Shown here: piece after piece, positions 33,238-43,000 of the stretch
How the letters are laid out: each line of letters opens with the position of its first letter
Position numbering within the stretch: position 1 is the stretch's first letter
Origin: Candidatus Cloacimonadota bacterium
GTDB taxonomy: Bacteria > Cloacimonadota > Cloacimonadia > Cloacimonadales > Cloacimonadaceae
DNA: 64,000 nt
Direction of reading: 5' to 3'
Assembly: GCA_020532085.1 (NCBI GenBank)
Contig: JAJBAV010000006.1
Coordinates: 1 to 64,000, forward strand
The notes under the pieces: generated by a model
Told to the model about the DNA's origin: nothing
The model's database searches: none
What the model saw: the letters and a program-made list of their open reading frames with translations, nothing else
Position numbers and translations under genes: made by a program

Positions 33238-33978
33238 TCAGATCTCTTCGGCGTCCTGGCCGTAGATCTGTTTGAAGCGGGTGTTGTCGATCTCCGCGGG
33301 CAGTCCCTCGTAAACCTTGAGCCCGTCCTTGAGCGCGATCACGCGGTTGCCGTAGCGGCGGGCGAGGGACAGGAAGTGCAGCGAGCAGAGCACGGTGATG
33401 CCTTCGGAATTGATCTCGCCAAGGTATTGCATGATGGAATCGGCGGTGGCGGGATCGAGGCTGGCCACGGGTTCGTCGGCAAGGATCACGGCTGGGTTTT
33501 GCATCAGGGCCCGGGCGATGGCCACCCTTTGCTGCTGGCCGCCGGAGAGGTTTTTCACCTGCCGTTTGGCATAGTCCTTCAAGCCCACCCGGCCCAGATT
33601 GTGGTGGGCAGCTTCGAGTTCCGCTGCGCTGTGTTTGTCCACCAGTCCGTGATAACCCAGCCGGCCCGTGAGCACGTTGGTTAGCACGCTGAGGTTTTTC
33701 ACCAGGTTGAATTGCTGAAAGACCATGGCGATGTTGCGGCGGTATCTGCGCAGCTGAGTGGGGGAGAGGGCGCGCACCGAATTGCCTTCGTACAAAACGT
33801 CGCCTTCATCCGGCTCGATCAAGCGGTTGATGCAGCGCAGGAGGGTGGATTTGCCGCTGCCGGAGAGGCCCAGCAGGATGATGAAATCCCCCTTTTGGAC
33901 CTCAAAGGATACTTTGTCCAGGGCCCAGACCTTCTGGTCGTAGCTTTTGCGCAGGTCTTTGATCTCGAGCTGGGTCAT
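33238..33978 (-). CDS. phnC: Phosphonate-type ABC transporter ATP-binding protein
   Basis: The protein has 246 residues. Walker A GLSGSGKSTL, Q-loop MVFQQFNLV, signature LSGGQQQR, Walker B VILADEPVASLD and the H-loop His in CSLHFL are intact. The sequence is closest in style to PhnC (FNLVKNLSVLTNVLTGRLGY). It should energise uptake of phosphonate or a related organophosphorus compound together with the binding protein encoded 6 bp upstream. No permease gene follows. Confidence 0.9.
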   Translation of the reverse strand: MTQLEIKDLRKSYDQKVWALDKVSFEVQKGDFIILLGLSGSGKSTLLRCINRLIEPDEGDVLYEGNSVRALSPTQLRRYRRNIAMVFQQFNLVKNLSVLTNVLTGRLGYHGLVDKHSAAELEAAHHNLGRVGLKDYAKRQVKNLSGGQQQRVAIARALMQNPAVILADEPVASLDPATADSIMQYLGEINSEGITVLCSLHFLSLARRYGNRVIALKDGLKVYEGLPAEIDNTRFKQIYGQDAEEI

Positions 33979-33984
33979 CCTGCC

Positions 33985-34914
33985 TCAGTTCTTGAAAAAC
34001 TGCCCGGGGTCCTTGCCCAGGGTTTTGAGGGTCTGGCGCACGATGTCGTAATCGGCTTTGGTGGCCCGGGTGAGCCCGTCAATGTCGTAAAGTTCACGCA
34101 GGACGGCCTGGCCGTCCTTGGATCCGGAAAACTTTTCCAAAGCGGAAACCAGAGAGTTTTGCACTTCGGCCGGCAGACCGCGGCGGAAGGTGACGGTGTC
34201 GTTGGGAATGGAATCCGTGAGGGCCACTATCTTGAGCTTGGAAAACACGTCAGGATAGGTCTGAAGCAGCTTTTCCCGGGCGTCCATCGGCTTTCCGCTG
34301 GCATCCGGAGGTGACCAGTAGGTGCAGGCAACATCCGCGGTCCCGTTGTAAACGGCGGTGATGGCCTGCGGATGGCCTCCCGCGAGGGTGTATCTGGCCG
34401 GGACGATGCCCTTCTGCTTCAAGATGGCGGAAGGGTAAATGTAGCCTGAGGTTGAGGCCGCGTCGGTGTAGGCCACCACCTTCCCTTCAATGTGCTGCAG
34501 GCTGTCTATACCGCTGTCCGCGCGGGCCACGAATTGCCCGCAATACTTGTTCAGACCGTTGCGGACGGTCATGAACTCCACCTCGGCGCCATATTTTTCC
34601 TCGGCCAGCACATAGGCGAAGGTGGGCAGCCAGGCCACGTCGGCCTGGAAGGCGCCGATGGCTTCCACCACGGCGGCGTAACTGGTGGGCACGGCCACTT
34701 TGAATTTGTAGCCGGTTTCCTGTTCCAGCCAGGCGGCGATCGCCTCCCCGCTGGTAACCACGGTGGAGGCCTCCATCGAGGGCACGAAATACATCTTGAT
34801 CGGGTTTTTCTTCGATCCGAGTTCAAGATTAGCCTTTTCCAGTTTGTTGGCTTCGCTCATGCATGATGCGAGCAACAGGGCGAAAGCCAAAACTATCAGA
34901 GCAGCTTGTTTCAT
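33985..34914 (-). CDS. phnD: Phosphonate-type ABC transporter substrate-binding lipoprotein
   Basis: The protein has 309 residues. A lipoprotein signal (IVLAFALLLASC, with lipobox LASC) precedes a PhnD/SsuA/transferrin-like type 2 binding fold: KMYFVPSMEASTV, VAVPTSYAAVVEAI, DVAWLPTFAYVLAEE, VAYTDAASTSGYIYPSAIL. The S/T-rich stretches are typical phosphonate or phosphite contacts. It would deliver substrate to a membrane permease in the inner membrane. It lies 49 bp downstream of the DUF512 gene and 6 bp upstream of phnC. Confidence 0.9.
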   Translation of the reverse strand: MKQAALIVLAFALLLASCMSEANKLEKANLELGSKKNPIKMYFVPSMEASTVVTSGEAIAAWLEQETGYKFKVAVPTSYAAVVEAIGAFQADVAWLPTFAYVLAEEKYGAEVEFMTVRNGLNKYCGQFVARADSGIDSLQHIEGKVVAYTDAASTSGYIYPSAILKQKGIVPARYTLAGGHPQAITAVYNGTADVACTYWSPPDASGKPMDAREKLLQTYPDVFSKLKIVALTDSIPNDTVTFRRGLPAEVQNSLVSALEKFSGSKDGQAVLRELYDIDGLTRATKADYDIVRQTLKTLGKDPGQFFKN

Positions 34915-34963
34915 GGGTTATTCTCCCGTTAATGAAGTGGGTTGATAATGGTTGTTAAAACGG

Positions 34964-36229
34964 TCAGATCCATTCCCAATCCTCGAAATACTGGTCCACC
35001 ACCAGCAGGGGCCGGCTCAGGCGGTCGCGGAGCTCGATCTGGGAAAGATCGTCCAGGGTGATCCCGTCATGGTTGAAGATACTGGAAGGCACGATCAGGC
35101 CTTCGTTGGGCTTGGCTGCCTGTTGGTTCAGGATGTCTTGCGCGGCCAGCAGTCCGCTCACGCTCACCTGGCCTCCCAGCCAGCGGTTGGATATGGCCTG
35201 GACACGCACGGAGGCTTTATCCAGCCTGGGGCCAAGATCGCAGGCCAGGTCTTTAAGGGTGGATTCCGCCGAGCGCGAGGTGATCATCAAAAAAGGGATC
35301 CCGGCCTTGTCCAGCTCTTTGCCAAAGGCGCGGCGACGCCGGCGGAAATTCATCCGGCTGAGACGGAGCATGCCGATCCCGTTTTCCAGCTGGGGAAATT
35401 CCCCGTAATAATCTTCACCGGGTACCGGCAGGCCGGCTTGGACGTAGATCTCGTCCGCGGCCTGGACAACCGCATCCTGCTGCCTGAATGAGTCTATGAT
35501 CGCTATCGTTTCCGCCGCGAGAGGCTGAGTGAAGGGTTCCAGGGCGGCAAGTCTGGCCCGGAAACCGGTGAGGCCCACGGGTACCACGCCGATGGACAAA
35601 GCGTTCACGGAGCCGTCAAGCAGGTCGCTGAGGGTGGCGCGCAGTTGGTCGCCGCAGTTGTATCGCGGCACGCAGACGATCTGAAGGTGAAAGCTGATCC
35701 CCTGGTCCGAAAGGTGGCGCAGGGTTTGCAGCACGTCAAAATCCGCCCGGTAGCGCATCAGCTGCTTCCGCAGCGCGGGATCGGTGCTGTGCACGGAGAC
35801 GTAGAGCGGGCTGATATGCTGGTCCACGATGCGTTTGAGCTGAGGGGAGCGCAGATTGTTCAGCGTGATGTAGTTGCCGAAAACGTAGGAAAAGAGATAG
35901 TCGTCGTCCTTTTGATACAGAGTGGGCCGCAGCCCGGACGGCAACTGGTCGATGAAGCAAAAGACACAGCTGTTGTCGCAGGTGGCCACCTCGTGGGGTT
36001 CGGGCTCGATGCCCAGAGCTTTGTTCGGTTGCCGCAGCACGGTGAGCGTTCTGCTGGCTCCTTCTGGGCCGCGCAGTTCCACCTCGAGCTGGTAATCATT
36101 GCCGTAATATTCGAGATCGAAAAAATCATGGATGGGCATGGCGTTGATGCTGAGAATGGTGTCTCCGCCGCTGATCCCGGCTTTGGCAGCCGGGCTGCGG
36201 GGTTGAACTTTGAGCACCTTCAGCGGCAT
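34964..36229 (-). CDS. PDZ/radical-SAM-like DUF512 protein (TIGR03279-type)
   Basis: The protein has 421 residues. ATG at 36229 is preceded by GAGG; a longer frame overlaps the amidase gene and lacks a site. An N-terminal PDZ-like segment (VLKVQPRSPAAKAGISGGDTI) is followed by a cysteine motif CDNSCVFCFIDQLP, then YVSVHSTDPALRKQLMR, and the C-terminal DUF512 region ending with VDQYFEDW. The CxxxCxxC spacing suggests a radical-SAM cluster. Family members are widespread but functionally uncharacterised. It begins 7 bp after the amidase stop, within the oadB-to-phnC unit. Confidence 0.88.
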   Translation of the reverse strand: MPLKVLKVQPRSPAAKAGISGGDTILSINAMPIHDFFDLEYYGNDYQLEVELRGPEGASRTLTVLRQPNKALGIEPEPHEVATCDNSCVFCFIDQLPSGLRPTLYQKDDDYLFSYVFGNYITLNNLRSPQLKRIVDQHISPLYVSVHSTDPALRKQLMRYRADFDVLQTLRHLSDQGISFHLQIVCVPRYNCGDQLRATLSDLLDGSVNALSIGVVPVGLTGFRARLAALEPFTQPLAAETIAIIDSFRQQDAVVQAADEIYVQAGLPVPGEDYYGEFPQLENGIGMLRLSRMNFRRRRRAFGKELDKAGIPFLMITSRSAESTLKDLACDLGPRLDKASVRVQAISNRWLGGQVSVSGLLAAQDILNQQAAKPNEGLIVPSSIFNHDGITLDDLSQIELRDRLSRPLLVVDQYFEDWEWI

Positions 36230-36236
36230 GGAAGCC

Positions 36237-37376
36237 TCAACTGGTCTTGCGGATCCTGTCGTAGCTGTATTTGAAGCGCTTGATGCCTTCAAAGATGGTG
36301 CGGGCCAGGCGTTCCTGATACTGCTTGTTGGACAGCACCGCTTCCTCGTTAAGGTTCGAGATGAAGCCCATCTCGATCAGGATGGCGGGCATGAAAGCCC
36401 CGCGCAGAACGTAAAAACTGGCTTGTTTCACACCCCGGTCCTGGCCCTGGGCGCCCGACACCATGTTGCGCTGTACCAGCGTGGCCAGATCGTTGCTGTA
36501 CTCCAGAAACTCCGTCTGGCTCATGTCGCTGAGGATGAAATCCAGCGCGTCGTAGTTCCTTTTAGCCTCGGCTCCCTCGTAAAGCTCCACCACATCGTTT
36601 TCCAAGGCTTCCACCGCGCGGGAATCGGAGGTGGAGGAGGTGGAAAGGTAATAGGTCTCCAGGCCTTTCGCGCTGCGGTTTCGGGAGGCATTGGTGTGCA
36701 GGCTCACGAAGAGGTCGGCTTTTTTGTCCATGGCGAATTTGGTACGCCCGGAAAGTGGGATGAAGCGGTCGTCGGAGCGGGTCATCAGCACTTCCACCCC
36801 CAGCTCCTTTTCCAGCATCGCTTTCAGCAGGAGGCCCACATTGAGGTTGATGTCCTTTTCCCGGGTTCCGTTTTTCCCCACCGCGCCGGGGTCCTTGCCG
36901 CCGTGGCCGGGGTCCAGCACGATGCGGACCACGCCTTTGTCCACCGGACGGGGTATCTGCAGAACCCCGTTTTTGAGGGTGATATCCTTGGGAAAATGCA
37001 AGGGCAGGTTTTGCAGGAAAAAGGTTTCCGGAACGTAGTATTCAGCCCCCACCTGCAAAAAGGGATGCTGCATGTTGAACACGCCTTCCGCGAAACTGTA
37101 GAAGGGTGAGTTGGTGATGAATGTGAACTGCTGCCCATTGTACCAGACGTTGATGCGGTGGTCGTTGTATTCGCTGTATTCCACCCTGAGCATGGATTGC
37201 AGCAGCGCGTTCATCTGTTCCAGGGCCACATAGGAGCGGTTCTCCAGGGTGACGGTGGGCAGTTTCTTGGGTATCTTGGCGGGCATGAAGAGCAGATTGA
37301 TATCAGCGCTCAGAAAAGAGGCGCAGCAAGATAGCAGGATCAGGCCCAGCAATATTTTTCTTGCGTTATATGGCAT
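36237..37376 (-). CDS. N-acetylmuramoyl-L-alanine amidase (Amidase_3, AmiC-like)
   Basis: The protein has 379 residues. A signal peptide (ILLGLILLSCCASFLSA) is followed by a copper-amine-oxidase-like/AMIN-type N-terminal region (about 30-145). The Amidase_3 domain has zinc ligands in LDPGHGGKDPGAVG, REKDINLN and SLHTNAS, and the catalytic Glu in ILIEMGFISN. It cleaves the amide bond between MurNAc and the stem peptide, usually during cell separation. Its start overlaps the end of the radical-SAM gene by 11 bp. Confidence 0.94.
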   Translation of the reverse strand: MPYNARKILLGLILLSCCASFLSADINLLFMPAKIPKKLPTVTLENRSYVALEQMNALLQSMLRVEYSEYNDHRINVWYNGQQFTFITNSPFYSFAEGVFNMQHPFLQVGAEYYVPETFFLQNLPLHFPKDITLKNGVLQIPRPVDKGVVRIVLDPGHGGKDPGAVGKNGTREKDINLNVGLLLKAMLEKELGVEVLMTRSDDRFIPLSGRTKFAMDKKADLFVSLHTNASRNRSAKGLETYYLSTSSTSDSRAVEALENDVVELYEGAEAKRNYDALDFILSDMSQTEFLEYSNDLATLVQRNMVSGAQGQDRGVKQASFYVLRGAFMPAILIEMGFISNLNEEAVLSNKQYQERLARTIFEGIKRFKYSYDRIRKTS

Positions 37377-38313
37377 CGTGTTTCCTTCCGTTAAAATGGG
37401 TTATGGGATTTTCGGTTGCCTCCGAAGAGAAAGTGGGGGTCCAGTTTGGCGAGGGGTCCAGTTCCTGGGCGTAAACTTCGGCATATCCCAGGTTCAGGGC
37501 CACTTCCAGCGCTTCCGCGTATTCCTCCGGACGCAGTCCGCGGGCCAGCTCGGAATGTTTTCGGGCCGCGGTGGTGGGGTAATATTGGGCCATCAGACTC
37601 AGGCAAACACCCTCGCCCAGGATTTCACGCAGGCGGTAGAGCAGGTCCCGGGTGCCGGCCAGACGATTTGGCAGCACCAAATGCCGCACCAGCAAGCCGC
37701 GCAAGGCCAGTCCGGCGGCAGAGATCTCCAGCCTTCCCACCTGCGCGTGCATTTCCTGCACCGCTTTCAAGGCGAGGGCGGGATAATCCAGCGCCTGGGA
37801 ATACTTTGAGGCATAGGCCGGATGGGCGTATTTGAGGTCCGGCAGATAGATGTTCACCAGTCCGGACAGGGTTTTCAGCGTGTCCGGCTTTTCATAGGCG
37901 TTGCTGTTCCAAACCACCGGGACACTCAGGCCCTGGGCCCGCGCCAGCCTGAGCGTTGCGGCCAGCTGGGGCGTGAATTGCGTCGGCGAGACCAGATTCA
38001 CGTTGTGGGCCCCGGCTTCCTGCAAACTCAGCATCATGTGGGCGCAATCCTGTTCGCTGATCTCCCGGCCCCAGCCCAGATGAGATATCTGGTGATTCTG
38101 GCAATAAACGCAGCACAGGTTGCAATGGGAAAAGAAGATGGTTCCGCTGCCGCCGGTGCCGCTAAGGACGGGCTCCTCGCCATGGTGCAGATGCGCTCCG
38201 TTCACGCGCAGGGAAACCCCCGCGCCGCAGAAACCAGTGGTCTCCCGGCGGTTCACCCCGCAGTTCTGGGGGCAGATCCGGCATTCCAGCAGTTCGGGGT
38301 GGCTAAGCTTCAT
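37366..38313 (-). CDS. Radical SAM protein, PflX/COG1313-like
   Basis: The protein has 315 residues. An N-terminal cysteine group (CRICPQNCGVNR, GFCGAG) precedes the radical-SAM motif CNLCCVYCQN near residue 68. The sequence VVWNSNAYEKPDTL and the C-terminal LSLMAQYYPT follow the pattern of pyruvate formate-lyase-activating-like proteins of the PflX group. The target is unknown. The start ATG overlaps the cdd stop as ATGA (38310-38313), and its end overlaps the amidase start, so translation appears coupled. Confidence 0.88.
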   Translation of the reverse strand: MKLSHPELLECRICPQNCGVNRRETTGFCGAGVSLRVNGAHLHHGEEPVLSGTGGSGTIFFSHCNLCCVYCQNHQISHLGWGREISEQDCAHMMLSLQEAGAHNVNLVSPTQFTPQLAATLRLARAQGLSVPVVWNSNAYEKPDTLKTLSGLVNIYLPDLKYAHPAYASKYSQALDYPALALKAVQEMHAQVGRLEISAAGLALRGLLVRHLVLPNRLAGTRDLLYRLREILGEGVCLSLMAQYYPTTAARKHSELARGLRPEEYAEALEVALNLGYAEVYAQELDPSPNWTPTFSSEATENPITHFNGRKHDAI

Positions 38314-38702
38314 TGTCCATGCAAAACAAATGCCTGGGGCAGCAAGGTTTCCAAGTCGCTGAGAATGCTGCCCAGACGGTTGGCGTAGAGGATCTGCAGG
38401 TGGGGGCTGAATTCGGCCAAAACCTGACGGCAGGCCCCGCAGGGAGGAAAGATCTCGTCGGAATCCACATAGATGGCGAGGGCGAGAAAATCCCGCTTGC
38501 CCATGTTCACGGCGGCAAAGAGGGCGTTGCGCTCGGCACAGATGGTCAGGGAGTAGGAGGAGTTTTCCACATTGCAGCCGGTGACCACGCTGCCATCGGC
38601 GCAGAGCAGGGCGGCGCCCACCCGGAATCCGGAATAGGGCGCGTAAGCCTTTTCAGAGGCGGCCTGGGCCTGCTCCAGCAGGATGTCCAGATCGATGCTC
38701 AT
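38310..38702 (-). CDS. cdd: Cytidine deaminase
   Basis: The protein has 130 residues, typical of homotetrameric CDA. Zinc ligands and catalytic Glu are in TICAERNA and PPCGACRQVL, and the substrate loop GCNVENSSY is present. It converts cytidine/deoxycytidine to uridine forms in pyrimidine salvage. ATG at 38702 overlaps the oadB stop as ATGA; the open frame continues upstream only out of phase with oadB. Confidence 0.95.
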   Translation of the reverse strand: MSIDLDILLEQAQAASEKAYAPYSGFRVGAALLCADGSVVTGCNVENSSYSLTICAERNALFAAVNMGKRDFLALAIYVDSDEIFPPCGACRQVLAEFSPHLQILYANRLGSILSDLETLLPQAFVLHGQ

Positions 38703-39805
38703 ACATTCCCCAACAGAGCCAGAATGAGGCCTCCGGCGATCACCGAGCCGATCTGGCCGCCCACGTTCACGCTCACGGCTGGCATCAGCAGAAAGTTGAA
38801 GGGGTCCTCTTTCAGCCCCATCTGATGGACTACCCGCGCGGACATCGGAAAGGCCGAGATCCCGCAGGCGCCGATCATGGGGTTGATCTTGTGTTTGCGG
38901 AAAAGGTTCAGGAATTTGGCAAAAAGCACTCCGCCGGCGGTATCGAAAATGAAGGCCACCAGACCCAGGCCAAAGATCAAGAGGGTTTGCGGCCTTAGAA
39001 AAGCCGCGCCCCGCATCGTGGAGGCGATGCTGATGCCCAGAAAGATCGTCACCAGGTTGGCCAGTTCGTTCTGCGCGGATTTGGACAGTCCTTCCAGCAC
39101 TCCGCACTCGCGGATCAGGTTTCCGAACATCAGAAAGCCGATCAGCGCCGCGGAAGCGGGAACGAAGATCCCTGCGATCAGCGTGATGGCGATGGGGAAG
39201 ACGATCTTCACCACTTTGGGAACGTCGCCGGCGTGGTAATCCATGCGGATCTTGCGCTCTTCCTTGGAAGTGAGCAGTTTGATCACCGGCGGCTGGATGA
39301 TGGGCACCAAGGCCATGTAGGAATAGGCTGCCACGGATATCGCCGGCAGCAGGTCCTGGGCGAAACGGTTGGCCACGTAGATCGAGGTGGGGCCGTCCGC
39401 CGCGCCGATGATGCCGATCGCGCCAGCTTGTTTAAGGCTGAAACCGAGCAGGGTGGCCGCGGCAAAGGTTACGAAAATGCCCAGTTGGGCCGCCGCGCCA
39501 AAGAGTAGCATGAAGGGGTTTTTGAGCAGGGGCGAGAAATCGATCATGGCGCCGATGCCGATGAAGATCAGCAGCGGAAAAAGCTCGGTGGCGATGCCGG
39601 CATTGAACAGGATCTGCAGCGGACCGTGCTCTCCCACGGCCGCGGAGAAGGGTATGTTCGTGAGAATGGTCCCAAACCCGATCGGCAGCAGCAGGGTCGG
39701 CTCATATTTCTTCGCGATCGCCAGCCAGATCAGCACCAAGCCGATCAGGATCATCACCGCCTGCTGCCATTCAAAGGCCAGGATACCGCCAAATAATGCT
39801 TGCAT
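38699..39805 (-). CDS. oadB: Sodium-pumping decarboxylase beta subunit (OadB/MmdB family)
   Basis: The protein has 368 residues, the usual length for OadB. It is highly hydrophobic with about nine to eleven membrane segments and the family landmarks MLLPIGFGTILTN-like sequence near residue 42, GAADGPTSIYVANRFA, and the C-terminal INPMIGACGISAFPMSARVV. Beta subunits couple decarboxylation of the biotin-bound carboxyl group to sodium export. ATG at 39805 is chosen (GGAGT upstream); a TTG one codon earlier is in frame. No alpha subunit is adjacent; an OadG-like gene lies at 28957-29112. First gene of its unit. Confidence 0.93.
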   Translation of the reverse strand: MQALFGGILAFEWQQAVMILIGLVLIWLAIAKKYEPTLLLPIGFGTILTNIPFSAAVGEHGPLQILFNAGIATELFPLLIFIGIGAMIDFSPLLKNPFMLLFGAAAQLGIFVTFAAATLLGFSLKQAGAIGIIGAADGPTSIYVANRFAQDLLPAISVAAYSYMALVPIIQPPVIKLLTSKEERKIRMDYHAGDVPKVVKIVFPIAITLIAGIFVPASAALIGFLMFGNLIRECGVLEGLSKSAQNELANLVTIFLGISIASTMRGAAFLRPQTLLIFGLGLVAFIFDTAGGVLFAKFLNLFRKHKINPMIGACGISAFPMSARVVHQMGLKEDPFNFLLMPAVSVNVGGQIGSVIAGGLILALLGNV

Positions 39806-39837
39806 CAAATACTCCAGATGTTTTCACTAAGAAACCC

Positions 39838-39866
39838 ATTAATTCCGCCGCTGTCCTCTTTGTCAA
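39838..39866 (-). promoter_or_regulatory. Promoter of the oadB-to-phnC unit
   Basis: On the minus strand, TTGACA (39866-39861) and ATTAAT (39843-39838) are separated by 17 bp, about 32 bp before the oadB ATG. Confidence 0.6.
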
Positions 39867-40025
39867 TGATTATATCCGTCAATCCTATCACGCAGTCAGT
39901 TAGGTTTCTTCACCGGTTATTACCGGCAGGGGTTATTTTTACTGCGCGATCCGCTCTTTCAGGAAAGTCAGATAATCGGACTGCTGGCTTCGCAACCGGC
40001 AGCCCCTATGTTATTCAAACAGTGC

Positions 40026-43000
40026 TCAGAGCACCGCCGAAACCTTGAAGAAGAGTCTGTTTTCTGTGAAGTAATTTGCAGTGACGCGCCAGACGTTGGG
40101 CTCCATGGGATCGAAAGAGCCAGTTGTGTCACTGATCAATTCATAGCTCCCATAGGGATCGGAAGATCCGTAAACAACATAGGAAACAGCTCCCGGCACC
40201 GGCGTGAGCGTGAGCTTGATGTCGGCTCCTTCCAGCGCGATGGTGGCGGTTCCTTCCACGTGGGCGTGGATGACATCAGTATTGCTGGTGACGGGATAAT
40301 CCACACTTAGCTCAGCCGTCGCGACAGTAATTGAAAAATCCGCGTAGTTGGAGTCAAAATCCGTTCCCGTAAAGGCCAGGGTGATGAGCGCCGTGGTGGA
40401 GTTCACGTGGCTGACACTCTGGATCGAGAGTCCCGCCGGAGCGTTGTTAAGCGTGAAATTGGATGCCGACAGACTGCTGTCGGAGAAGGAGGCGTCGGAG
40501 AGAGTGTAAGTGACGGTGGCTCCGTTCAGATTAACCTCTTCCAGGGTTTGCGTGGGGGTGATGGTCGCTGTGGCTGTCACGGGGTTATCCAGCACCACTT
40601 GCAGATAGGGCGACCACATGCCGTAATCGTCCTCAAAATATGAACGGAGCCGGTAATAATAGGTCCCGCCAGCGCTGAGTCCAGTGATCACCTTGGAGGT
40701 CAGCAGGTCCACGTCGAAGTTGGAGTAGCCGCTCACGACATTGGTGAAGAGGCTGTCGGTGGCCACCTGCAGATAGTAGTTGGTGGCTGTGATGGGCACG
40801 CTCCAGTTGGCAGTGAAACCTGTGGTTGTGATATCGGAATTGAACAGCGGACAGGGCGCCCAGATGCGGGCCGCGTAGCCGGGCAGGTCGATGAAGGGGT
40901 TGCGGTTGCCCTGGCGCTCGGCGATGCGGTTGTTGCGGCGGACTTCCCAGGCGTCTGGGGGATCGGTTGCGTGCCATTGGAGCAGGGTGGCCAGCTTTCC
41001 GTAATAGGGCAGGTTTTCGCTTGCGTCGGAATATACGTGATCGACCAGTTCCAGGTCGTAGCTGGTGTCCGTGCCTTCATAGCGCACCGCCATGTACATG
41101 ATGATGCGGGCCACGTCGCCTTTGTCATCCGGGCGGGGTTCCCAGGTGTTGTAGGTTTGGTAACAGCCTGTGGCGCCGGTATATCCGGGCGGGGGAGAGG
41201 AGTCCGTTACCGCGGTTCCGCCGTCGTCGAAGTCCTTGTTGCTCTTGGAGGAATTGACCGTGGCGTCGCAAGGCCGGAGGTGGTGGAGGTCGGTTCCGGC
41301 GGGGGCTGTGTCGCCAAAATCGCCATGGCTCTTGCTCCAGGTGTGTTCCTTGTTCCAGTCGGTGGCGTCTCCGCCGTAGGAATCTGCGTCGATGCTCCAG
41401 CCAGTGTAGATCTCCAGCACATTGTTGGAGTTGTTCGGGTCCTGGTCTGTGTATTTGAGTTGGGTGGTGGTCGCTGTGTAGGAGTACTCTGTGGTGTGGG
41501 TGGTGCGCAAGAGGCTGTGCAGCAGTCCTTTAATGGTGATTCCGTAACCGTAGATGTCGGCGTAGTATCCGCTGCCGGAAGAGGTGGTTGTGGAAACCGA
41601 TCTGGGGTTGTTGGCGGCAGTGGTGGTGAGGTATTTGGTGTCGATTCCGCTGCCGTTGTATTCATACACCCGGAACCAGTAAGCAGTGTCCGGGGTCAGG
41701 TTGGTTACCGTAACTCCGTTGTAGGGCTCGCCTTCGATGTACTCGGTGGCGCCGTTATAGACCACCTGTTCGCCGGAACCCAGGTAATAGGTGTTTGCTG
41801 TATATGTGGATCCGTCCGTGGGATTGCTGAAGCTGTTGCTGGTGTTCACCTTAACCAGGCGGAAAGTTCCGTTGCCCGGTGTCCATTCTGCCGTGATGGA
41901 GGTGAAGGCCGGGTATCCGGTGATTCCTGACGCCTGGATCGTTGGCGTGGTAACGCTTTCGCTGGTGACCAGGCCGGATACGTAAAGGCTCACGTCGATG
42001 GCCCCGGGGCTGGAGTGGACGATGTTTCCGATCCAGGTGCCAGCTGTTCCGGCCAGGCGAACGTGGATGTTTCCGCTGAAGGATGATGCCACGCTGGTGC
42101 TGCTGCTGAGATAGCTCGATCCGCCATCGGTGGAAAGCTCAAACCCTGCGGGAATGGCCATGCTGATGCTGCCTGTGAGGTTGGATGAAGATAGGTAGTA
42201 GTGTTGAGACGCGGAGGGGGTTCCTTCGGTGGTGGAAAAGGGACTGAAAGTGTGGCTGGCGTAGATAACCGGCGCCGTGCTGGAAGTGGTGGTCACGTCT
42301 ATCTCGTTGGAATTGCCGCTGGTCCCGTGCAGATTGACGGCCCGCACCTGGTAGCGGTAGTCGGTCGATTCATCAAGGCCTGTCACCAAGTGACTCGTGA
42401 CGTTGCCCACATTGAGGTCCTGGTAGCCAGGCACGTAGCTGATGGCTTTGCTGCCGTAGGTGTGGGAGCCGAGATCGGAAGCAGTGTCTACCGGGTAAAA
42501 ATCCCACTCCGAAGTTAGGGTGGGAAAGCCGGAATCCGGATTTTGGCTTATTCCAGCAGAGACAGAGGCTTTGCGGATCATGGTTTGGTCTTTGGTTATG
42601 TTTGGTGATACACCCCAGAAATCTCCCGGATCCTCGCCAATTCTTCCGAAGATATCCACAAGGCTGGCTGTGGATACATTGTACAAAGCAACCGCGTCAT
42701 CTCCATTAAAGTTTATCACAGCAGATGAGGTCTGATCTGCCACTGCGAGAATTCCGGCACTGGCACTTGGGTGCGCGATCACGTAAACATCAGCGTTAGT
42801 TAGAGTTCCCGACAGATCCAGCGTGTTGGATGCAGTGGGAGCTCCATTCGAGTACAGATGCAATTTGTAATTGCTCAGGTCAACCGCAGCGCCGGTTCCG
42901 TTGTAGATCTCGATCGCCTTGTTGTAACTGGTTCCCTCAATATACTCCGAGAAGAAGAGGTCACTGACATCCGAACCGGTGTAAACATCCAGCCGGTAGC

